A stretch of 64,000 nt of DNA, taken from positions 1-64,000 of the forward strand of contig CANLSM010000006.1 in NCBI GenBank assembly GCA_947493745.1. Reading direction: 5' to 3'. Both the position numbers and the translations under genes were made by a program. The notes beneath the pieces were generated by a model, which was given only the letters and a program-made list of their open reading frames with translations, was not told the DNA's origin and did not search any database. The stretch comes from an uncultured Paracoccaceae bacterium (GTDB lineage Bacteria; Pseudomonadota; Alphaproteobacteria; Rhodobacterales; Rhodobacteraceae). Shown here in pieces: positions 35,201 to 44,944 of the stretch; within the stretch, counting starts at the first letter, position 1; each line of letters starts with the position of its first letter.

Positions 35201-36259
35201 GCTGGTCTTGGGAAGACCAGTGCCAGCGCTCACCTGAGGCCCTTGCCCGGCATCGGTCAGAACATAGTCTGATCCATATTCCTGCACCTCATCAAGCAAT
35301 ATCTGGTTTGTCAGAGGGCTCAACCCATGTTTCAGATGGTAGGCTCGGACAGGGGTGCCTGAATTCAGAACCTCTATCGCTGTCAGGACATGTGTTGTTT
35401 TGCCAAGAAGGCTGGTTCCTGTTGCGTAGGTGACGTCTCCGACGAGATGCGATGCGCGCGTGCCATACCCAAAGCGAACCTCATAGGGGCCAAAACTGAC
35501 CGATTCAGGCCGATTTGCAAAGGCCGTGTCATCAACCAGATCATCGACAAGATAGGAATAGGTGACTGTTGCGGGTGTCGCTTGTGTATTGGCTACGCTT
35601 GCGAGCAGCCAAGTCGCATTGTTCAAAAGCTCGGTTTCGTCACCTACAGCAGGACTGTGGCTGCTCCAATGACCCGCGGGAAGATAGGTGTATTTTGTGC
35701 CGTCCTTCCGTGTGATCTCCCAGGAATTGGCGGCTTCATCGCGCACAATCCTTGAATAGTTCTCAACCAATGTCGCATGGGTACCACCACTTGAGCAGCT
35801 TGCCGAGATCACTTCTGTTCGCCAGTCGTCGGGATAGTCGCCTGCCCAAGGCGCACTTGCGTCCCCATCTGAGCAGGCGAGCAACTCCTGTCCATCAAGC
35901 ATGAAGATGTCGAGAGTGTCGTCAAAGAACGGCGAACCGCCTCCAACGCTCACCCGCGATACGCGCGAAAACCCACCCAGCGACCATCCGCGAGCAACCA
36001 AGTTCGTCGGAGAGCCATGGGCGCGGTTTGAGGAGGAGTAGTTCAGCGAAACTGATGGCTCAAGGCCCCGAAACGCCGGAACGGAAATGGGAACCTTGTA
36101 GGTAAACGCGCCGCCCGACTGGACTTCAAGAGGGGTATTTTTCCCAACTGATTGGGGAAGTGAATACTCATCATCATCTTGCGCATACACTGCCGATGTG
36201 GCGGAGACCGAAACAAAACCAACACACAAAGCACACAACAGCCAATCGGCACAACTCAT
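29207..36259 (-). CDS. Giant Sec-exported SpvB/FG-GAP/RHS-repeat toxin protein
   Basis: A 2350-residue protein from the ATG at 36259 (GAGGG nine bases upstream). Order: Sec signal peptide (1-27); SpvB-like domain (about 30-270, [20 protein letters not shown]); FG-GAP/VCBS calcium repeats (about 575-755, with [27 protein letters not shown]); YD/RHS repeats from about 1000; two inserted beta-sandwich, lectin-like modules (about 1240-1440 and 1575-1720, the latter ending [12 protein letters not shown]... IQIYE); RHS core ending [17 protein letters not shown] (about 2120); and a variable C terminus of ~185 residues that is presumably the toxin. The RHS shell encloses and releases the toxin. No PAAR/T6SS signature and no Hint domain are seen. 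Export by Sec plus T2SS is suggested by the neighbouring genes. Confidence 0.85.
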   Translation of the reverse strand: MSCADWLLCALCVGFVSVSATSAVYAQDDDEYSLPQSVGKNTPLEVQSGGAFTYKVPISVPAFRGLEPSVSLNYSSSNRAHGSPTNLVARGWSLGGFSRVSRVSVGGGSPFFDDTLDIFMLDGQELLACSDGDASAPWAGDYPDDWRTEVISASCSSGGTHATLVENYSRIVRDEAANSWEITRKDGTKYTYLPAGHWSSHSPAVGDETELLNNATWLLASVANTQATPATVTYSYLVDDLVDDTAFANRPESVSFGPYEVRFGYGTRASHLVGDVTYATGTSLLGKTTHVLTAIEVLNSGTPVRAYHLKHGLSPLTNQILLDEVQEYGSDYVLTDAGQGPQVSAGTGLPKTSFSYSSDSVSFLDQSYPQLLEAQQLKKPTFAFDMYGTGRDVAYYGGRKFCRIRNWQSNSGEPHSELICNPLLPSFLIEFDQAKTLTSAVDDVLTSSIIKPKLQSSSEYTSLTGVGAFDETLGQRPIAAYSYGETYSCNPDNEGQCNATYESFNTFKAYSFDGQQFVEIEEISEEPKTGLGNFTQGGDPSFLHSNNNGIEFNGLGFSEPFALETSSGVLANSPVHLDIDGNGLDDIFTHQAGSSATNNNGKVARNRGGFSVLGDSPFNPFANNTKTAIGDVNGDGKSDVVSLTKSSGNLWAYLSDGKGLRANELWGQSSLTGSGANQSVSLVDVNGDGLADAIVEANYPFGSDTSGKKIRVYLSTGHSFVEVSELGSASALEFDEYVGSGDFNGDGLRDFIARDDLASVQYKTISYNDGVVPNLLTSMTDGAGQLTTVAYKPSSSTTDNQAPFNAQIVDTISVDNGRGEVRSTSYQYAGGRYDSWFRKSLGFRTVTATLPALVGETEPVKVRTTYSQTVASSGRVEKVERLTGAAGAETVLSRSETTWDIRDDAKPYRVQRLRKTSAMLYGADLLETAKDYELNIFNDPIRITELGYPGSADDRTTSFGYAPNLTNYIVALPAWKQVQAGAFATTNIADWLSREQYHYDQATDHLSAPAIGNLTRVDVWDGVGAYATMRQVSYDGFGNVISETDANTNTTTHSYDTALTLFRTSSTNALSHSSSTSWETGCQQPASVTDANGRVTTFTYDVHCRETRQDLPGGTYAETAYVSLGDASAQNVLSTSPAADGSIATSRSYFDGFGQVYKTIASGRTDSAGDQVHTDFTYNARGNVATRSDPYLLSETPQLTSYSYDTLDRIVGTTLPDNSSRTVSFDNHGDHTVGHPDIPEPYVPTEIWRAEFREVDGVFDYEGLEYVDDTFRGTSEPQWSEGLGTENEGVEGGHAILTRLGQRWSSAIGMSGSHFKTITLDVERKVVLSFDYRLWVRKFVDAHEYVEAMVALNSTPIAGDGPDYLTRMYGQSGSTSGLTDKDSGWMTLELDLGVLPAGQHRLDFGGFFNETQGAAEYVDIYYDNIVVETLPPVPPSPMVSPDPATAVVALAKSTDELGREITAATDGLGRKVFDRYEANPADVTSYEHDLLDRLIGVQDPGGSQWSYTYNTFGHRTLASDPDLGTWSMSYDLNGNLLEQIDAKGQVISFTYDALNRVTSKSVPETVGVLPNQALSSIQTFDASEDTGAASVSPGGASVLLSGSAWKEIPGNFVITADTILRFQYSASAQGRIQAIGFDTDAQATPATVFQIDGTDVYGIQDFNGLHTAGVGETAVVEIPVGTFFTGTFNRLVLISDDDNASGATTGFAAIQIYEPTQLGTITTTSAYDRSRPGHYNTGQLTDISINANNAVSYDYSIHGAVAETIHKIDDRAYPVINTYGSTGHLTTFETVSAPALPTDTGRLSTTPAGTFTYDTAGRMIGLSGAVTDMTYNGRGQVASINYANGAQTSYTYDTARGWLDRVAVVDSGLNTAFAVDYTRGPTGRIDSTSATDAQGTMAYSYDYKDQLLSADNTDPLFDQSFTYAANGNMLSNSSFGAYTYPAAGAARPHTPVSVGGETLQYDANGNMTRGLGGKIITYDGENRPVSVTYGGQTTSYVYGADGSRLKKITPAGVTVYAGPVEIENFGTANEQITRHLTDDVREVDGVKSWLHRDHLSSVRFITGTSGEAARLTSYTPFGEPTDQTFDPAVTDESKGFIGERFDPETGLQYLNARYYDPALARFIQPDWWEVTMPGVGTNRYSYSANDPINKSDPNGHLFKEVLGFVGAVADGIANCGCFGLPANEHDTRRAKAGFALGAAIDESGYFSSSLAWEAAMNGNDDEDDTDAAGDSAGGTPVGSPQCDPDGICDGSGPQLPTVKKVVNSGQDSGTAGYEHTIYRGVERQVWAGAAEARAELEALKVSIRTNGWPRGTLPDNRANAVRVPVANGNGFVVYRVRPNGTARPQTALKK

Positions 36260-36552
36260 TGAAATACCCTCGGAACAAATCAAATTTTTGCGATGTAGGC
36301 ACAGTATGTGTCAGGTCGTCAAGAGGTTGATTGATGTCAGCTCTGCTCACGATAAGCGGGTGTAGGGGTGTAGGTGAAAATCACGTGCCAAGGCCTTGGA
36401 TTACTTTCCGAAGTGCCCGAGTTTGACACCTTGGTGCCCCAGTGGCTGAACTTACGCATTGATTGACACGGTCCGCTTTATACATTCAACGCGATTGTCG
36501 TCAGTTCGACATCTATGGCTGCCCAAGAGGCGATCTCTCGCGTTGGTGCTGC

Positions 36553-37266
36553 TTAATTCGGTAGGGTCAGTGTGACGCGGTCGCCTGCAAACCATGTTCG
36601 TCCATACTCGATCGGATACCCGTTGGGATCGACGTTCAGTCCTGTTGAGCGCAGCAGCGGTGCGCCTTCCGGCAATTGGAGATGTAGGGCCTGCGTGGCG
36701 TTTGCGGCCACCGCCGTGAGCCGGGTTGAGGCGCGGGTGTAGTCTTCGACGCCGACTTCCTTCAGGGCTTTGGTCACGCTCAGATGATCCCGCAGAGCCA
36801 ATTCGAGGCCTGCCAGACGATCGAGCGGGAAGACGCTTTCAAAGACGGCGATCGGCTGGCCGTCCGAGAGCGACAATCCGTGATAGGCACAGACGGACGT
36901 CGCGCCTCGCAACGCGCTGGCCTCGCCTTCTGAGGGCGCGCGTACCTCTATGCTGAGCGCCCGTTTTTCGGGGGTGTGCCCTGCGGCCAGAAGATTTTCG
37001 TGGAACCGGACACGCTTTCCGATCGGATAATCCGTCGGGCGGGCCGTCACGAAAACGCCGGCACCCCGGCGGCTGCGCAACAATCCCTCCTTGATCAGAT
37101 GCGACAGGGCGTGCCGGACCGTGTGCCGGTTGACGCCGAACCGGTCAGCCAGCTGGGCTTCGGTCGGCAACTTGTCTCCGGGGCTGTAATGTCCGTCGGC
37201 CAATTCATCGCGAACGCTGCTCGCTATGGCGCGCCAGATCGGTGTTCTGGAGGTCTTTTTATACAA
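36553..37266 (-). CDS. phnF: GntR-family regulator of phosphonate metabolism
   Basis: A 237-residue protein: GntR winged helix at about 8-75 (PTEAQLADRFGVNRHTVRHALSHL) and a UTRA ligand-binding domain at about 95-232 (VCAYHGLSLSDGQPIAVFESVF, YTRASTRLTAVAAN, YPIEYGRTWFAGDRV). PhnF-type proteins repress the C-P lyase operon until phosphonate or phosphate starvation signals appear. It is divergent from phnG with about 80 bases between starts, so one operator region can control both directions. Confidence 0.9.
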   Translation of the reverse strand: MYKKTSRTPIWRAIASSVRDELADGHYSPGDKLPTEAQLADRFGVNRHTVRHALSHLIKEGLLRSRRGAGVFVTARPTDYPIGKRVRFHENLLAAGHTPEKRALSIEVRAPSEGEASALRGATSVCAYHGLSLSDGQPIAVFESVFPLDRLAGLELALRDHLSVTKALKEVGVEDYTRASTRLTAVAANATQALHLQLPEGAPLLRSTGLNVDPNGYPIEYGRTWFAGDRVTLTLPN

Positions 37267-37304
37267 GTTTCACAAATCCCGCTGGCGCTCTCATGAAGCA
37301 TGGC

Positions 37305-37330
37305 GCATAATATGTATAGTTGTATAGAAT
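37305..37330. promoter_or_regulatory. Putative PhnF operator/promoter
   Basis: The phnF-phnG gap contains TATGTATAGTTGTATAGAAT, with paired TATA-centred half sites typical of GntR operators, in position to block phnG transcription. It is assigned by position and symmetry only. Confidence 0.45.
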
Positions 37331-37347
37331 GTTGCGGATTTGTCGAG

Positions 37348-37803
37348 ATGAAACATACGACCAAGCCGGATCAGAACCGCAAGACCTGGATGAGCCTGCT
37401 GGCAAAGGCACCGGAAGGGCGTGCGGCTGCGCTTTTTTCAAGGGTCGGCACTCCGCCCGGTTTCGACTGGCTGCGCCGCCCGGAGATTGGAAGCGTCATG
37501 GTGCGCGGGCGGGCTGGAGGGACTGGGGCGCCTTTCAACCTGGGCGAAATGACGGTGACCAGGTGTGCGGTGCAGCTGTCATCGGGCGAGGTCGGTCATG
37601 CCTACATTCAGGGGCGTCGCAAGGCCGATGCCGAGATTGCTGCGTTGATCGATGCTCTGATGCAGACGGACCGAGCCGCAGGTCTGCGCGCCGCCGTGCT
37701 CGATCCCTTGGAGGCGGACATCGCGTCAGCCAAGAAGGCGCGCGCGCGGAAGGCTGCCGCAACCAAGGTTGATTTCTTCACCATGGTTCGGGGGGAGGAC
37801 TGA
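37348..37803 (+). CDS. phnG: C-P lyase subunit PhnG
   Basis: A 151-residue protein from the ATG at 37348; a longer frame reaches 37300 across the promoter. Family motifs include WMSLLAKAPEG, VMVRGRAGGTGAPFNLGEMTVTRC and VGHAYIQGRRKADAE. PhnG is part of the PhnGHIJ core that attaches the phosphonate to ribose from ATP. First gene of the operon; its last base overlaps the phnH start (TGATG). Confidence 0.9.
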   Translation: MKHTTKPDQNRKTWMSLLAKAPEGRAAALFSRVGTPPGFDWLRRPEIGSVMVRGRAGGTGAPFNLGEMTVTRCAVQLSSGEVGHAYIQGRRKADAEIAALIDALMQTDRAAGLRAAVLDPLEADIASAKKARARKAAATKVDFFTMVRGED

Positions 37804-38366
37804 TGGATACCGCACCCCTTGGCGGTGGTTTCGAAAGCCCGCCGCAAGATGCCGCGAAGGCATTTCGCCAGATCATGGAGGCGATGGCCCGGCCGGGCAA
37901 TATCCGGGAGCTGCGTGGTGCTGCCCCGCCACCGCCGATGTCGCCTGCTGCGGCCGCCGTTCTGCTGACGCTCTGCGACACGGATACCCCGCTTCATCTG
38001 GCGGGCGATATGGATTGCGCGGATGTCAGGACATGGATCTCCTTTCACACAGGCGCCCCCCTCACCGGCCCATTCGACTGCATGTTTGCGCTCGGCACGT
38101 GGTCCGCGCTCGGCTCGCTCGAGGCTTACCCGAAGGGAACGTCCGAGTATCCCGACCGGTCTGCCACTCTGATCGTTGAGATGCCGGGACTGGAAGCACG
38201 CGGCGCAATCCTGAGCGGCCCGGGCATTGAGGAGGCTGCAACCCTGTCCCTGCCGGAGACAAAGGCGTTTCGAGCCAACCGCATGCAGTTCCCGCTTGGA
38301 TGTGACTTCATCTTCACCTGCGGCAATCGCCTCGCCGCCCTGCCGCGCTCAACGGAGATTGCCTGA
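37803..38366 (+). CDS. phnH: C-P lyase subunit PhnH
   Basis: A 187-residue protein matching PhnH: FRQIMEAMARPGNIREL near the N terminus, LLTLCDTDTPLHLA, and PGPGIE-type loop (LSGPGIEEAATL) with a final FPLGCDFIFTCGNRLAALPRSTEI. PhnH is a PLP-transferase-fold dimer without catalytic residues that holds the PhnGHIJ core together. Overlaps phnG and phnI by one base each. Confidence 0.9.
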   Translation: MDTAPLGGGFESPPQDAAKAFRQIMEAMARPGNIRELRGAAPPPPMSPAAAAVLLTLCDTDTPLHLAGDMDCADVRTWISFHTGAPLTGPFDCMFALGTWSALGSLEAYPKGTSEYPDRSATLIVEMPGLEARGAILSGPGIEEAATLSLPETKAFRANRMQFPLGCDFIFTCGNRLAALPRSTEIA

Positions 38367-39454
38367 TGTATGTTGCGGTCAAAGGGGGTGAGCGTGCAAT
38401 CAACAACGCGCATGACTGGCTGGCGGAGGAGCGGCGAGGGGACCCATCAATTGCCGAGCTTTCGGTGGCGCAAATCCGGGAACAGCTTGCTCTTGCGGTC
38501 AACAGGGTGATGTCGGAAGGCTCGCTTTTCGATCCTGACCTAGCGGCGCTCGCGATCAAGCAATCCCGCGGCGATCTCATCGAGGCCATCTTTCTGATCC
38601 GGGCCTACCGGACCACCATGCCCCGGTTTGGCGCAACCGCGCCCATTGATACCGGCAAGATGGCTTGCGATCGCCGCATCTCTGCCACGTTCAAGGATCT
38701 TCCGGGTGGCCAGATCCTCGGACCGACATTTGACTACACTCACCGTCTGCTGGACTTCAAGCTGGCAGCCGATGGTGAGGTGCCGCAAGCGCCGGAAGAC
38801 GACGCATCCGGCGCGGATGTGCCCCATGTGCTGGGCTTCCTGAACCGCGAAGATCTGATCGAGGAGGCCGGGACGGAGGATACCTCCCCTCCCGACCTGA
38901 CACGTGAGCCGCTGGAACTGCCTGCCGACCGGGCGCTGAGGCTGCAGGTGCTGACCCGCGCAGATGAAGGCTTCACGCTTTCCATGGCCTACTCGACCCA
39001 GCGCGGTTATGCGCGCAATCATGCGTTTGTGGGTGAGTTGCGGATCGGGACTGTTTCCGTGGAAATGGACATCCCCGAACTGGGCTTTGCCATCGAGATT
39101 GGCGAGATCACCGTCACCGAGTGCGAGACCGTGAACCAGTTCAAGGGATCAAAGACCGAGCCGCCGCGCTTCACCCGGGGGTATGGGCTGGTCTTTGGGC
39201 AGACGGAGCGAAAGGCCATATCGATGGCACTGGTTGACCGTGCCCTGCGCTGGGAAGAGCTTGGCGAAGACTTTGTCGGTGCGCCGGCGCAGGATGCGGA
39301 ATTCGTCCTCTATCACGCGGACAACATTCAGGCGACGGGATTTCTTGAACATATCAAACTGCCGCATTACGTCGACTTTCAGGCCGAACTGGAACTGGTG
39401 CGCAAGATGCGTGCCGAAGCGGGCGCTGACAAGGCCGCGGAGGCCGCTGAATGA
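38366..39454 (+). CDS. phnI: C-P lyase subunit PhnI (nucleosidase)
   Basis: A 362-residue protein with the standard PhnI start MYVAVKGGERAI and the conserved RAYRTTMPRFGATAPIDT, RRISATFKDLPGGQILGPTFDYTHRLLDF and ATGFLEHIKLPHYVDFQAELEL segments. PhnI displaces adenine from ATP with the phosphonate to give the ribose 1-phosphonate triphosphate. Length is normal. Overlaps phnJ by four bases (ATGA). Confidence 0.92.
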   Translation: MYVAVKGGERAINNAHDWLAEERRGDPSIAELSVAQIREQLALAVNRVMSEGSLFDPDLAALAIKQSRGDLIEAIFLIRAYRTTMPRFGATAPIDTGKMACDRRISATFKDLPGGQILGPTFDYTHRLLDFKLAADGEVPQAPEDDASGADVPHVLGFLNREDLIEEAGTEDTSPPDLTREPLELPADRALRLQVLTRADEGFTLSMAYSTQRGYARNHAFVGELRIGTVSVEMDIPELGFAIEIGEITVTECETVNQFKGSKTEPPRFTRGYGLVFGQTERKAISMALVDRALRWEELGEDFVGAPAQDAEFVLYHADNIQATGFLEHIKLPHYVDFQAELELVRKMRAEAGADKAAEAAE

Positions 39455-40308
39455 CCGATCAGGCCTACAATTTCGCCTATCTGGACGAGCAGACCAAACG
39501 GATGATCCGCCGTGCGATCCTGAAAGGGCTGGCCATCCCCGGCTATCAGGTGCCCTTTGCCAGCCGTGAGATGCCGATGCCCTACGGCTGGGGGACTGGC
39601 GGCGTTCAGATATCAGCGACCGTCCTGACCCCCGATGACCGGTTCAAGGTGATCGACCAGGGTGCGGATGATACCACCAACGCGGTCTCGATCCGCAGCT
39701 TCTTTGAGCGGACCGCAGGTGTCGCCACTACAACACTGACCGGCGAGGCCAGCGTGATCCAGACCCGCCACCGGATCCCGGAAGCCGACCTCGGTGTGGG
39801 TCAGGTGCTGGTCTATCAGGTCCCGATCCCGGAGCCGCTGCGTTTTCTCGAACCTCGGGAGACCGAGACCCGGAAGATGCACAGTCTGGAGGAATACGGG
39901 CTCATGCATGTGAAACTCTACGAGGATATCAGCCGTCACGGCCATATCTCCACCGCCTATGCCTATCCGGTCAAGGTCGAGGGACGATACGTCATGGATC
40001 CCTCGCCGATCCCGAAATTCGACAACCCGAAGCTTTCCGATTGTGCGGCAATCCAGCTTTTCGGGGCCGGGCGCGAGCAGCGGATCTATGCGCTGCCACC
40101 TTACACCAAGGTCGTGAGCCTCGATTTCGAGGACCATCCCTTTGATGCCTCCAAACCCGACAAGCCCTGCGGTCTCTGCGGAGCCGAGGACAGCTACCTT
40201 GATGAAGTGATCATCGATGACGATGGCGGGCGGATGTTTGTCTGCTCTGACACCGACTATTGCGAGAACCGCCGGGCAGCAGGCCATCGTGGAAAGGGCG
40301 CGGCATGA
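39451..40308 (+). CDS. phnJ: C-P lyase radical-SAM subunit PhnJ
   Basis: A 285-residue protein. The iron-sulfur/catalytic cysteines are visible in PCGLCGAEDSYLDE and FVCSDTDYCENR near the C terminus, and the N terminus has AILKGLAIPGYQVPFASREMPMPYGWGTGG. PhnJ cleaves the carbon-phosphorus bond with SAM and a 4Fe-4S cluster. All four family cysteines appear present. Overlaps phnK by four bases. Confidence 0.95.
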   Translation: MTDQAYNFAYLDEQTKRMIRRAILKGLAIPGYQVPFASREMPMPYGWGTGGVQISATVLTPDDRFKVIDQGADDTTNAVSIRSFFERTAGVATTTLTGEASVIQTRHRIPEADLGVGQVLVYQVPIPEPLRFLEPRETETRKMHSLEEYGLMHVKLYEDISRHGHISTAYAYPVKVEGRYVMDPSPIPKFDNPKLSDCAAIQLFGAGREQRIYALPPYTKVVSLDFEDHPFDASKPDKPCGLCGAEDSYLDEVIIDDDGGRMFVCSDTDYCENRRAAGHRGKGAA

Positions 40309-41087
40309 GTACGCCTGCGCAACCTCTACTGGCTGTCGAGGGGATCGGAAAGGCCTATGGTCCCCATATCGGCTGTGCCGATGTGTCCTTCGATCTCTAT
40401 CCCGGCGAGGTGATGGGGATCGTCGGCGAGAGTGGGTCGGGGAAATCGACCCTTCTGAACTGCCTTGCCGGACATCTGGTGCCTGACTGCGGGTCGGTGG
40501 TCTTCGACACCCGTGCAGATGGCCCTCGTGACACCCTAACCATGTCCGAGCCGGAGCGGCGGATGCTGTCGCGAACCGACTGGGCCTTCGTGCACCAGCA
40601 TGCGCGAGATGGATTGCGGATGGGCGTCAGTGCCGGTGGCAATGTGGGGGAACGGTTGATGGCCGTGGGGGAGCGTCACTACGGCGATATCCGGAGCCGG
40701 GCCGAGGACTGGCTTGGCCGGGTCGAGATCGACACCACAAGGATCGATGACCGACCCTCGACATTCTCCGGCGGGATGCAGCAGCGTCTGCAGATCGCGC
40801 GGAACCTCGTGACCGGCCCGCGTCTTGTCTTCATGGATGAGCCGACCGGCGGACTGGATGTCAGCGTTCAGGCGCGGCTTCTTGATCTACTGCGCGGACT
40901 GGTTCGGGATCTGAACCTGTCGGCCATTATCGTGACGCACGATCTCGCCGTGGTTCGTCTGCTGGCTGACCGCCTGATGGTCATGAAATCCGGTCATGTG
41001 GTCGAGCAGGGTCTGACCGATCAGGTCCTCGACGATCCGCAGCACGCCTATACTCAGCTGCTGGTCAGCTCGGTTCTGCAGGTTTGA
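40305..41087 (+). CDS. phnK: C-P lyase ABC-type ATPase PhnK
   Basis: A 260-residue ABC ATPase: Walker A GESGSGKST (about 40), signature FSGGMQQRLQIARNL, Walker B LVFMDEPTGGLDVS, and a His switch in IIVTHDLAV. PhnK binds the PhnGHIJ core rather than a transporter and is thought to drive conformational cycling. The ATG at 40305 overlaps the phnJ stop. Confidence 0.92.
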   Translation: MSTPAQPLLAVEGIGKAYGPHIGCADVSFDLYPGEVMGIVGESGSGKSTLLNCLAGHLVPDCGSVVFDTRADGPRDTLTMSEPERRMLSRTDWAFVHQHARDGLRMGVSAGGNVGERLMAVGERHYGDIRSRAEDWLGRVEIDTTRIDDRPSTFSGGMQQRLQIARNLVTGPRLVFMDEPTGGLDVSVQARLLDLLRGLVRDLNLSAIIVTHDLAVVRLLADRLMVMKSGHVVEQGLTDQVLDDPQHAYTQLLVSSVLQV

Positions 41088-41097
41088 GGAGGCCCCG

Positions 41098-41781
41098 ATG
41101 ATCGTCCTTCAAGATGTGTCCAAGTCCTTCACGCTGCACAATCAGGGCGGTGCGGTGATCAATGTTATGTCCGGTGTCGGCCTCACTGTAGCGGCTGGCG
41201 AATGTGTTGCTTTGACTGGGGCATCGGGGGCCGGAAAATCGACATTGATGCGGATGATCTACGGCAACTACGTCGCCCGGACAGGCTCGATCCTCGTTGA
41301 CCGGCTGGACATCGTTCAGGCCCGTCCCCGCGAAATCATTGAACTTCGTCGCGAAACGCTGGGATATGTCAGTCAGTTCCTGCGGGTCGTGCCGCGTGTG
41401 CCCACTCTGGATGTGGTTGCCGAGCCGCTCAGGGCCTTGGGGGTATCGGCCAAGGACGCCCGAACGCGCGCCGCCGGGTTGCTGGAGAGACTGAACATCC
41501 CGCAACCCCTCTGGCAATTGTCGCCCACGACGTTTTCGGGTGGTGAGCAGCAGCGCGTGAACATCGCGCGCGGCTTCGCCCATGCCTATCCCGCAATGCT
41601 GCTTGATGAGCCGACCGCCAGTCTGGATGCCGCCAATCGGGAGGTCGTCCTCTCGCTGGTCATGGAGGCAAAGTCGCGGGGGGCCGCGATCATTGGCATC
41701 TTTCATGACGAGGACGCACGGAACCGGGTTTGTGACCGGGAAATCGATGTCTCGACCTTCGCGTCGGAGGCTGCCGCATGA
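41098..41781 (+). CDS. phnL: C-P lyase ABC-type ATPase PhnL
   Basis: A 227-residue ABC ATPase beginning MIVLQDVSKSFTLHNQGG, the usual PhnL start. Walker A GASGAGKSTLMRM, signature FSGGEQQRVNIARGF, Walker B AMLLDEPTASLDAA and His switch FHDEDAR are present. It pairs with PhnK on the C-P lyase core. Ten bases after phnK; overlaps phnN by four. Confidence 0.92.
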   Translation: MIVLQDVSKSFTLHNQGGAVINVMSGVGLTVAAGECVALTGASGAGKSTLMRMIYGNYVARTGSILVDRLDIVQARPREIIELRRETLGYVSQFLRVVPRVPTLDVVAEPLRALGVSAKDARTRAAGLLERLNIPQPLWQLSPTTFSGGEQQRVNIARGFAHAYPAMLLDEPTASLDAANREVVLSLVMEAKSRGAAIIGIFHDEDARNRVCDREIDVSTFASEAAA

Positions 41782-42344
41782 GCGCAGGACGTCTTATCGC
41801 GGTGGTCGGCCCGTCGGGCGTCGGAAAGGACAGTGTCATGGTGGGGATCGTTGCGGCCATGCCATCGGTTCGGGTGGTCCGCCGGGCTATCACCCGTGCC
41901 CCGGGGTTGGGGGGTGAGGATTACGATGCGCTCAGCGAAACGGAATTCGTGACGCGGCGCGAGGCCGGGGCGTTCTGTCTCTATTGGCAGGCCCATGGTC
42001 TGCACTACGGCATCCCGAAAGAAACCCTTGCCGCCGTTGCGACCGGAACCGACCATCTGATCAATCTGTCCCGCAAGGTTCTTGAGCAGGCATCCGCAGT
42101 TTTTCCGCGGCTTCTGGTGATCAACCTGACGGCCCGACCCGAAACACTGGCGGCCCGGATGGCTGGTCGCGGGCGTGAGAATGCGGAGGATATCCGCAAA
42201 CGGCTTGCGCGTTCTGTCGAGGACTTTGCGCCGCATCTCGATGTGCGGAACCTTTCCAATGACGGGCCGATTGAAATCACCGTGCAGGGCGCGCTTGCGC
42301 TTTTGCAATCAGACCCGAACCATAGCGAGTGTGACCCGACATGA
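41778..42344 (+). CDS. phnN: Ribose 1,5-bisphosphokinase PhnN
   Basis: A 188-residue kinase with P-loop GPSGVGKDSV and a guanylate-kinase-like lid (RRAITRAPGLGGEDYDALSE). PhnN phosphorylates ribose 1,5-bisphosphate to PRPP at the end of the C-P lyase pathway. Overlaps phnL and phnM by four bases each (ATGA). Confidence 0.92.
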   Translation: MSAGRLIAVVGPSGVGKDSVMVGIVAAMPSVRVVRRAITRAPGLGGEDYDALSETEFVTRREAGAFCLYWQAHGLHYGIPKETLAAVATGTDHLINLSRKVLEQASAVFPRLLVINLTARPETLAARMAGRGRENAEDIRKRLARSVEDFAPHLDVRNLSNDGPIEITVQGALALLQSDPNHSECDPT

Positions 42345-43534
42345 ACTCCCCGATTGCGCCGAACCCGTTGCAGCAGATCCAGGAACGAGTGCCGTCCGAA
42401 CCGCTCTGCCTTACCAACGCGAAGCTGATCTTGCCCGACCGCGTGGTGGAGGGAACGATCACGGTCGAGGGAGAGACAATTGCGGGGATTTCCGAAGGTG
42501 GTTCATCGCTCGGTGGGGCGGTTGATTGTGGTGGTGCCTACATCCTTCCGGGCCTGATCGAGCTGCATACAGACAATCTGGAGCGCCATATCGAGCCGCG
42601 CCCCTCCGTCGATTGGCCGCATATGCCGGCAATCCTCGCACATGATGCGGAGCTTGCCTCGACCGGTATCACGACCGTTTTCGATGCCATGCGGGTCGGT
42701 TCGATCAACAGTGGCAAGGGACGATATCTGAAATATGCACGTGGCCTGTCGCGGGAGATCATCGATCTGCGCGCAGCCGGTGCCTTGAAGATCAGCCATT
42801 TCCTGCATCTCAGGGCCGAGAATTGTTCCGAGACCCTGTTGGAGGAACTGGCCGAGTTCACGCCCGACGACCGGATCGGTATCGTCAGCCTGATGGACCA
42901 CACGCCGGGCCAGAGGCAGTTCCGCGACCTGACCAAGTTCAAGACCTATGTCTCCAAGAAGCGTGGTATGTCCGATGCGGAGTTCGAGCAGCATGTCGAC
43001 AACCTGTTCGACCTGCGCAAGCGTTTTGGCGAAGCCCATGAGGCCGGTACGGTCCGGGAGGCTGCCCGGCTCGGTGCGGTTCTGGCCAGCCATGACGACA
43101 CCACGCCTGAACAGGTGACCACATCAAAGCGGCATGGCGTTCAGTTTGCCGAGTTTCCAACGACCGTCGAAGCGGCAGAAGCCTGTCGCGAGCAGGGCAT
43201 CGCGATCATGATGGGGGCGCCGAACATCATCCGCGGCGCGTCGCATTCCGGCAACGTCTCGGCCCTTGAGCTTGCGGAGCGGGGGTTGCTCGACATCGTC
43301 TCATCTGACTACGTTCCCTCGGCGCTTTTGCTGTCGGCCTTCCGGCTTGCGGAATTGTGGGATGACCTCCCCCGCGCGATTGCCACCGTGACCGAGGCCC
43401 CCGCGAGGGTGACCGGCCTGTCTGATCGCGGGGCTCTGGAGGTGGGAATGCGTGGGGATCTGCTTTGTGTCTCGACCCTGAACAACACACCAATCATTCG
43501 CAGCGTCTGGAGTCGCGGTCATCAGGTCGCCTGA
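42341..43534 (+). CDS. phnM: Triphosphate hydrolase PhnM
   Basis: A 397-residue amidohydrolase. Metal ligands are visible in LIELHTDNLERH and later in MDHTPGQRQFRD and ASHDDTTPEQV, with the C-terminal SSDYVPSALL motif. PhnM removes diphosphate from ribose 1-phosphonate 5-triphosphate before PhnJ acts. It is the last gene of the operon; phnP, phnO and the phnCDE transporter are not in the window. Confidence 0.92.
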   Translation: MNSPIAPNPLQQIQERVPSEPLCLTNAKLILPDRVVEGTITVEGETIAGISEGGSSLGGAVDCGGAYILPGLIELHTDNLERHIEPRPSVDWPHMPAILAHDAELASTGITTVFDAMRVGSINSGKGRYLKYARGLSREIIDLRAAGALKISHFLHLRAENCSETLLEELAEFTPDDRIGIVSLMDHTPGQRQFRDLTKFKTYVSKKRGMSDAEFEQHVDNLFDLRKRFGEAHEAGTVREAARLGAVLASHDDTTPEQVTTSKRHGVQFAEFPTTVEAAEACREQGIAIMMGAPNIIRGASHSGNVSALELAERGLLDIVSSDYVPSALLLSAFRLAELWDDLPRAIATVTEAPARVTGLSDRGALEVGMRGDLLCVSTLNNTPIIRSVWSRGHQVA

Positions 43535-43551
43535 TTCCCTTACCTTAATAA

Positions 43552-43590
43552 ATGTTACATGATTTGCAGGCGCGGTAATTTCTGTAACAT
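43552..43590. promoter_or_regulatory. Putative paaA promoter region with inverted repeat
   Basis: The 145-base gap between phnM and paaA contains ATGTTACA (43552) and its inverse TGTAACAT (43583), 31 bases apart start to start, in an AT-rich stretch. This may bind a regulator of the paa operon; it does not resemble the TetR-type site at 49724. Confidence 0.4.
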
Positions 43591-43679
43591 AATTATTGAA
43601 GCCAACGCCCATTCTTGCTATCAAACCCGGGCGGTCGGGATCGCAGATGCGCTTGCCCGCTCTTGAAGGAGAAGGCCGA

Positions 43680-44654
43680 ATGTATGCACAGATGGTTGAA
43701 TCTGGAACATCCGATGACAGCGCAGAGGCCGAGGCCTTTCAGCGCCGCATTGATGCAGGCGAAAAGATCGAACCCAAGGACTGGATGCCCGAAGGGTATC
43801 GCAAGACTCTGATACGTCAGATCGGCCAGCACGCACATTCGGAGATTGTCGGCCAGCTGCCCGAGGGCAACTGGATCACACGTGCCCCCACACTTGAGCG
43901 CAAGGCCATCCTGCTGGCCAAGGTTCAGGATGAGGCCGGGCATGGGCTTTATCTCTATTGTGCGGCCGAGACGCTGGGTGTCAGCCGCGACGAGTTGACC
44001 GAAATGCTGCTCGATGGCCGGATGAAGTATTCCTCGATCTTCAATTATCCGACGCTGACATGGGCCGATATGGGTGCGGTCGGCTGGCTGGTCGATGGCG
44101 CCGCCATCATGAACCAGGTGCCCTTGCAGCGGACCTCATATGGCCCCTATTCCCGCGCCATGATCCGGATCTGCAAGGAAGAGAGTTTTCATCAGCGTCA
44201 GGGTTTTGATATCATGATGAAGATGGCAAACGGCACCGAGGCCCAGAAGAAGATGGCTCAGGACGCCCTGGACCGCTTCTGGTATCCCTCGCTGATGATG
44301 TTCGGCCCTTCGGACAAGGACTCGGTCCATTCCGCGCAGTCGATGGCCTGGAAGATCAAGATGAACACCAATGATGAGTTGCGGCAGAAATTCGTCGATC
44401 AGACCGTTCCGCAGGCTGAGTATCTCGGGCTGGCTGTCCCCGACCCGGATCTACGCTGGAACGAGACGAAGGGCGGCTATGATTTCTCGGAGCCGGACTG
44501 GTCGGAGTTCTTCGAGGTGATCAAGGGCAACGGTCCGTGCAACAGGGAACGGCTGGCCGCCCGTAACAAGGCCTGGGACGAGGGCAAATGGGTCCGAGAC
44601 GCAATGCTCGCCCACGCCCGGAAGAAGCGCGCGGCAAAAATGGTGGCGGAATGA
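43680..44654 (+). CDS. paaA: Phenylacetyl-CoA epoxidase catalytic subunit PaaA
   Basis: A 324-residue di-iron protein; the ATG at 43680 has GAAGGAG nine bases upstream. Ligand motifs [16 protein letters not shown] and [12 protein letters not shown] are present, together with the conserved [28 protein letters not shown]. PaaA epoxidises the ring of phenylacetyl-CoA, first committed step of the pathway, in the PaaABCE complex. The last bases overlap paaB (ATGA). Confidence 0.95.
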   Translation: MYAQMVESGTSDDSAEAEAFQRRIDAGEKIEPKDWMPEGYRKTLIRQIGQHAHSEIVGQLPEGNWITRAPTLERKAILLAKVQDEAGHGLYLYCAAETLGVSRDELTEMLLDGRMKYSSIFNYPTLTWADMGAVGWLVDGAAIMNQVPLQRTSYGPYSRAMIRICKEESFHQRQGFDIMMKMANGTEAQKKMAQDALDRFWYPSLMMFGPSDKDSVHSAQSMAWKIKMNTNDELRQKFVDQTVPQAEYLGLAVPDPDLRWNETKGGYDFSEPDWSEFFEVIKGNGPCNRERLAARNKAWDEGKWVRDAMLAHARKKRAAKMVAE

Positions 44655-44944
44655 ACGATACGCGCAAGGAGTGGCCTCTTTGGGAGGTGTTTATCCGCGG
44701 CCAGCATGGCATGAGCCACAGGCATGTCGGTTCGCTGCACGCGCCGGACGCGGAGATGGCGATCCGCAATGCCCGCGATGTCTACACGCGCCGGAAGGAA
44801 GGCATTTCAATCTGGGTCGTCGAGGCCGGGAAGATCACGGCCTCGGCACCGTCGCAAAAGGGTCCGCTCTACGACCCGGCCGAAAGCAAGGTGTATCGGC
44901 ACCCGACGTTTTTCGACATCCCCGATGACGTGGGCGCGATGTGA
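44651..44944 (+). CDS. paaB: Phenylacetyl-CoA epoxidase subunit PaaB
   Basis: A 97-residue protein with [30 protein letters not shown] and an [17 protein letters not shown] segment, matching PaaB. It bridges the PaaAC heterotetramers. Coupled to paaA and paaC by overlapping stop/start codons (TGATG at 44942). Confidence 0.93.
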   Translation: MNDTRKEWPLWEVFIRGQHGMSHRHVGSLHAPDAEMAIRNARDVYTRRKEGISIWVVEAGKITASAPSQKGPLYDPAESKVYRHPTFFDIPDDVGAM

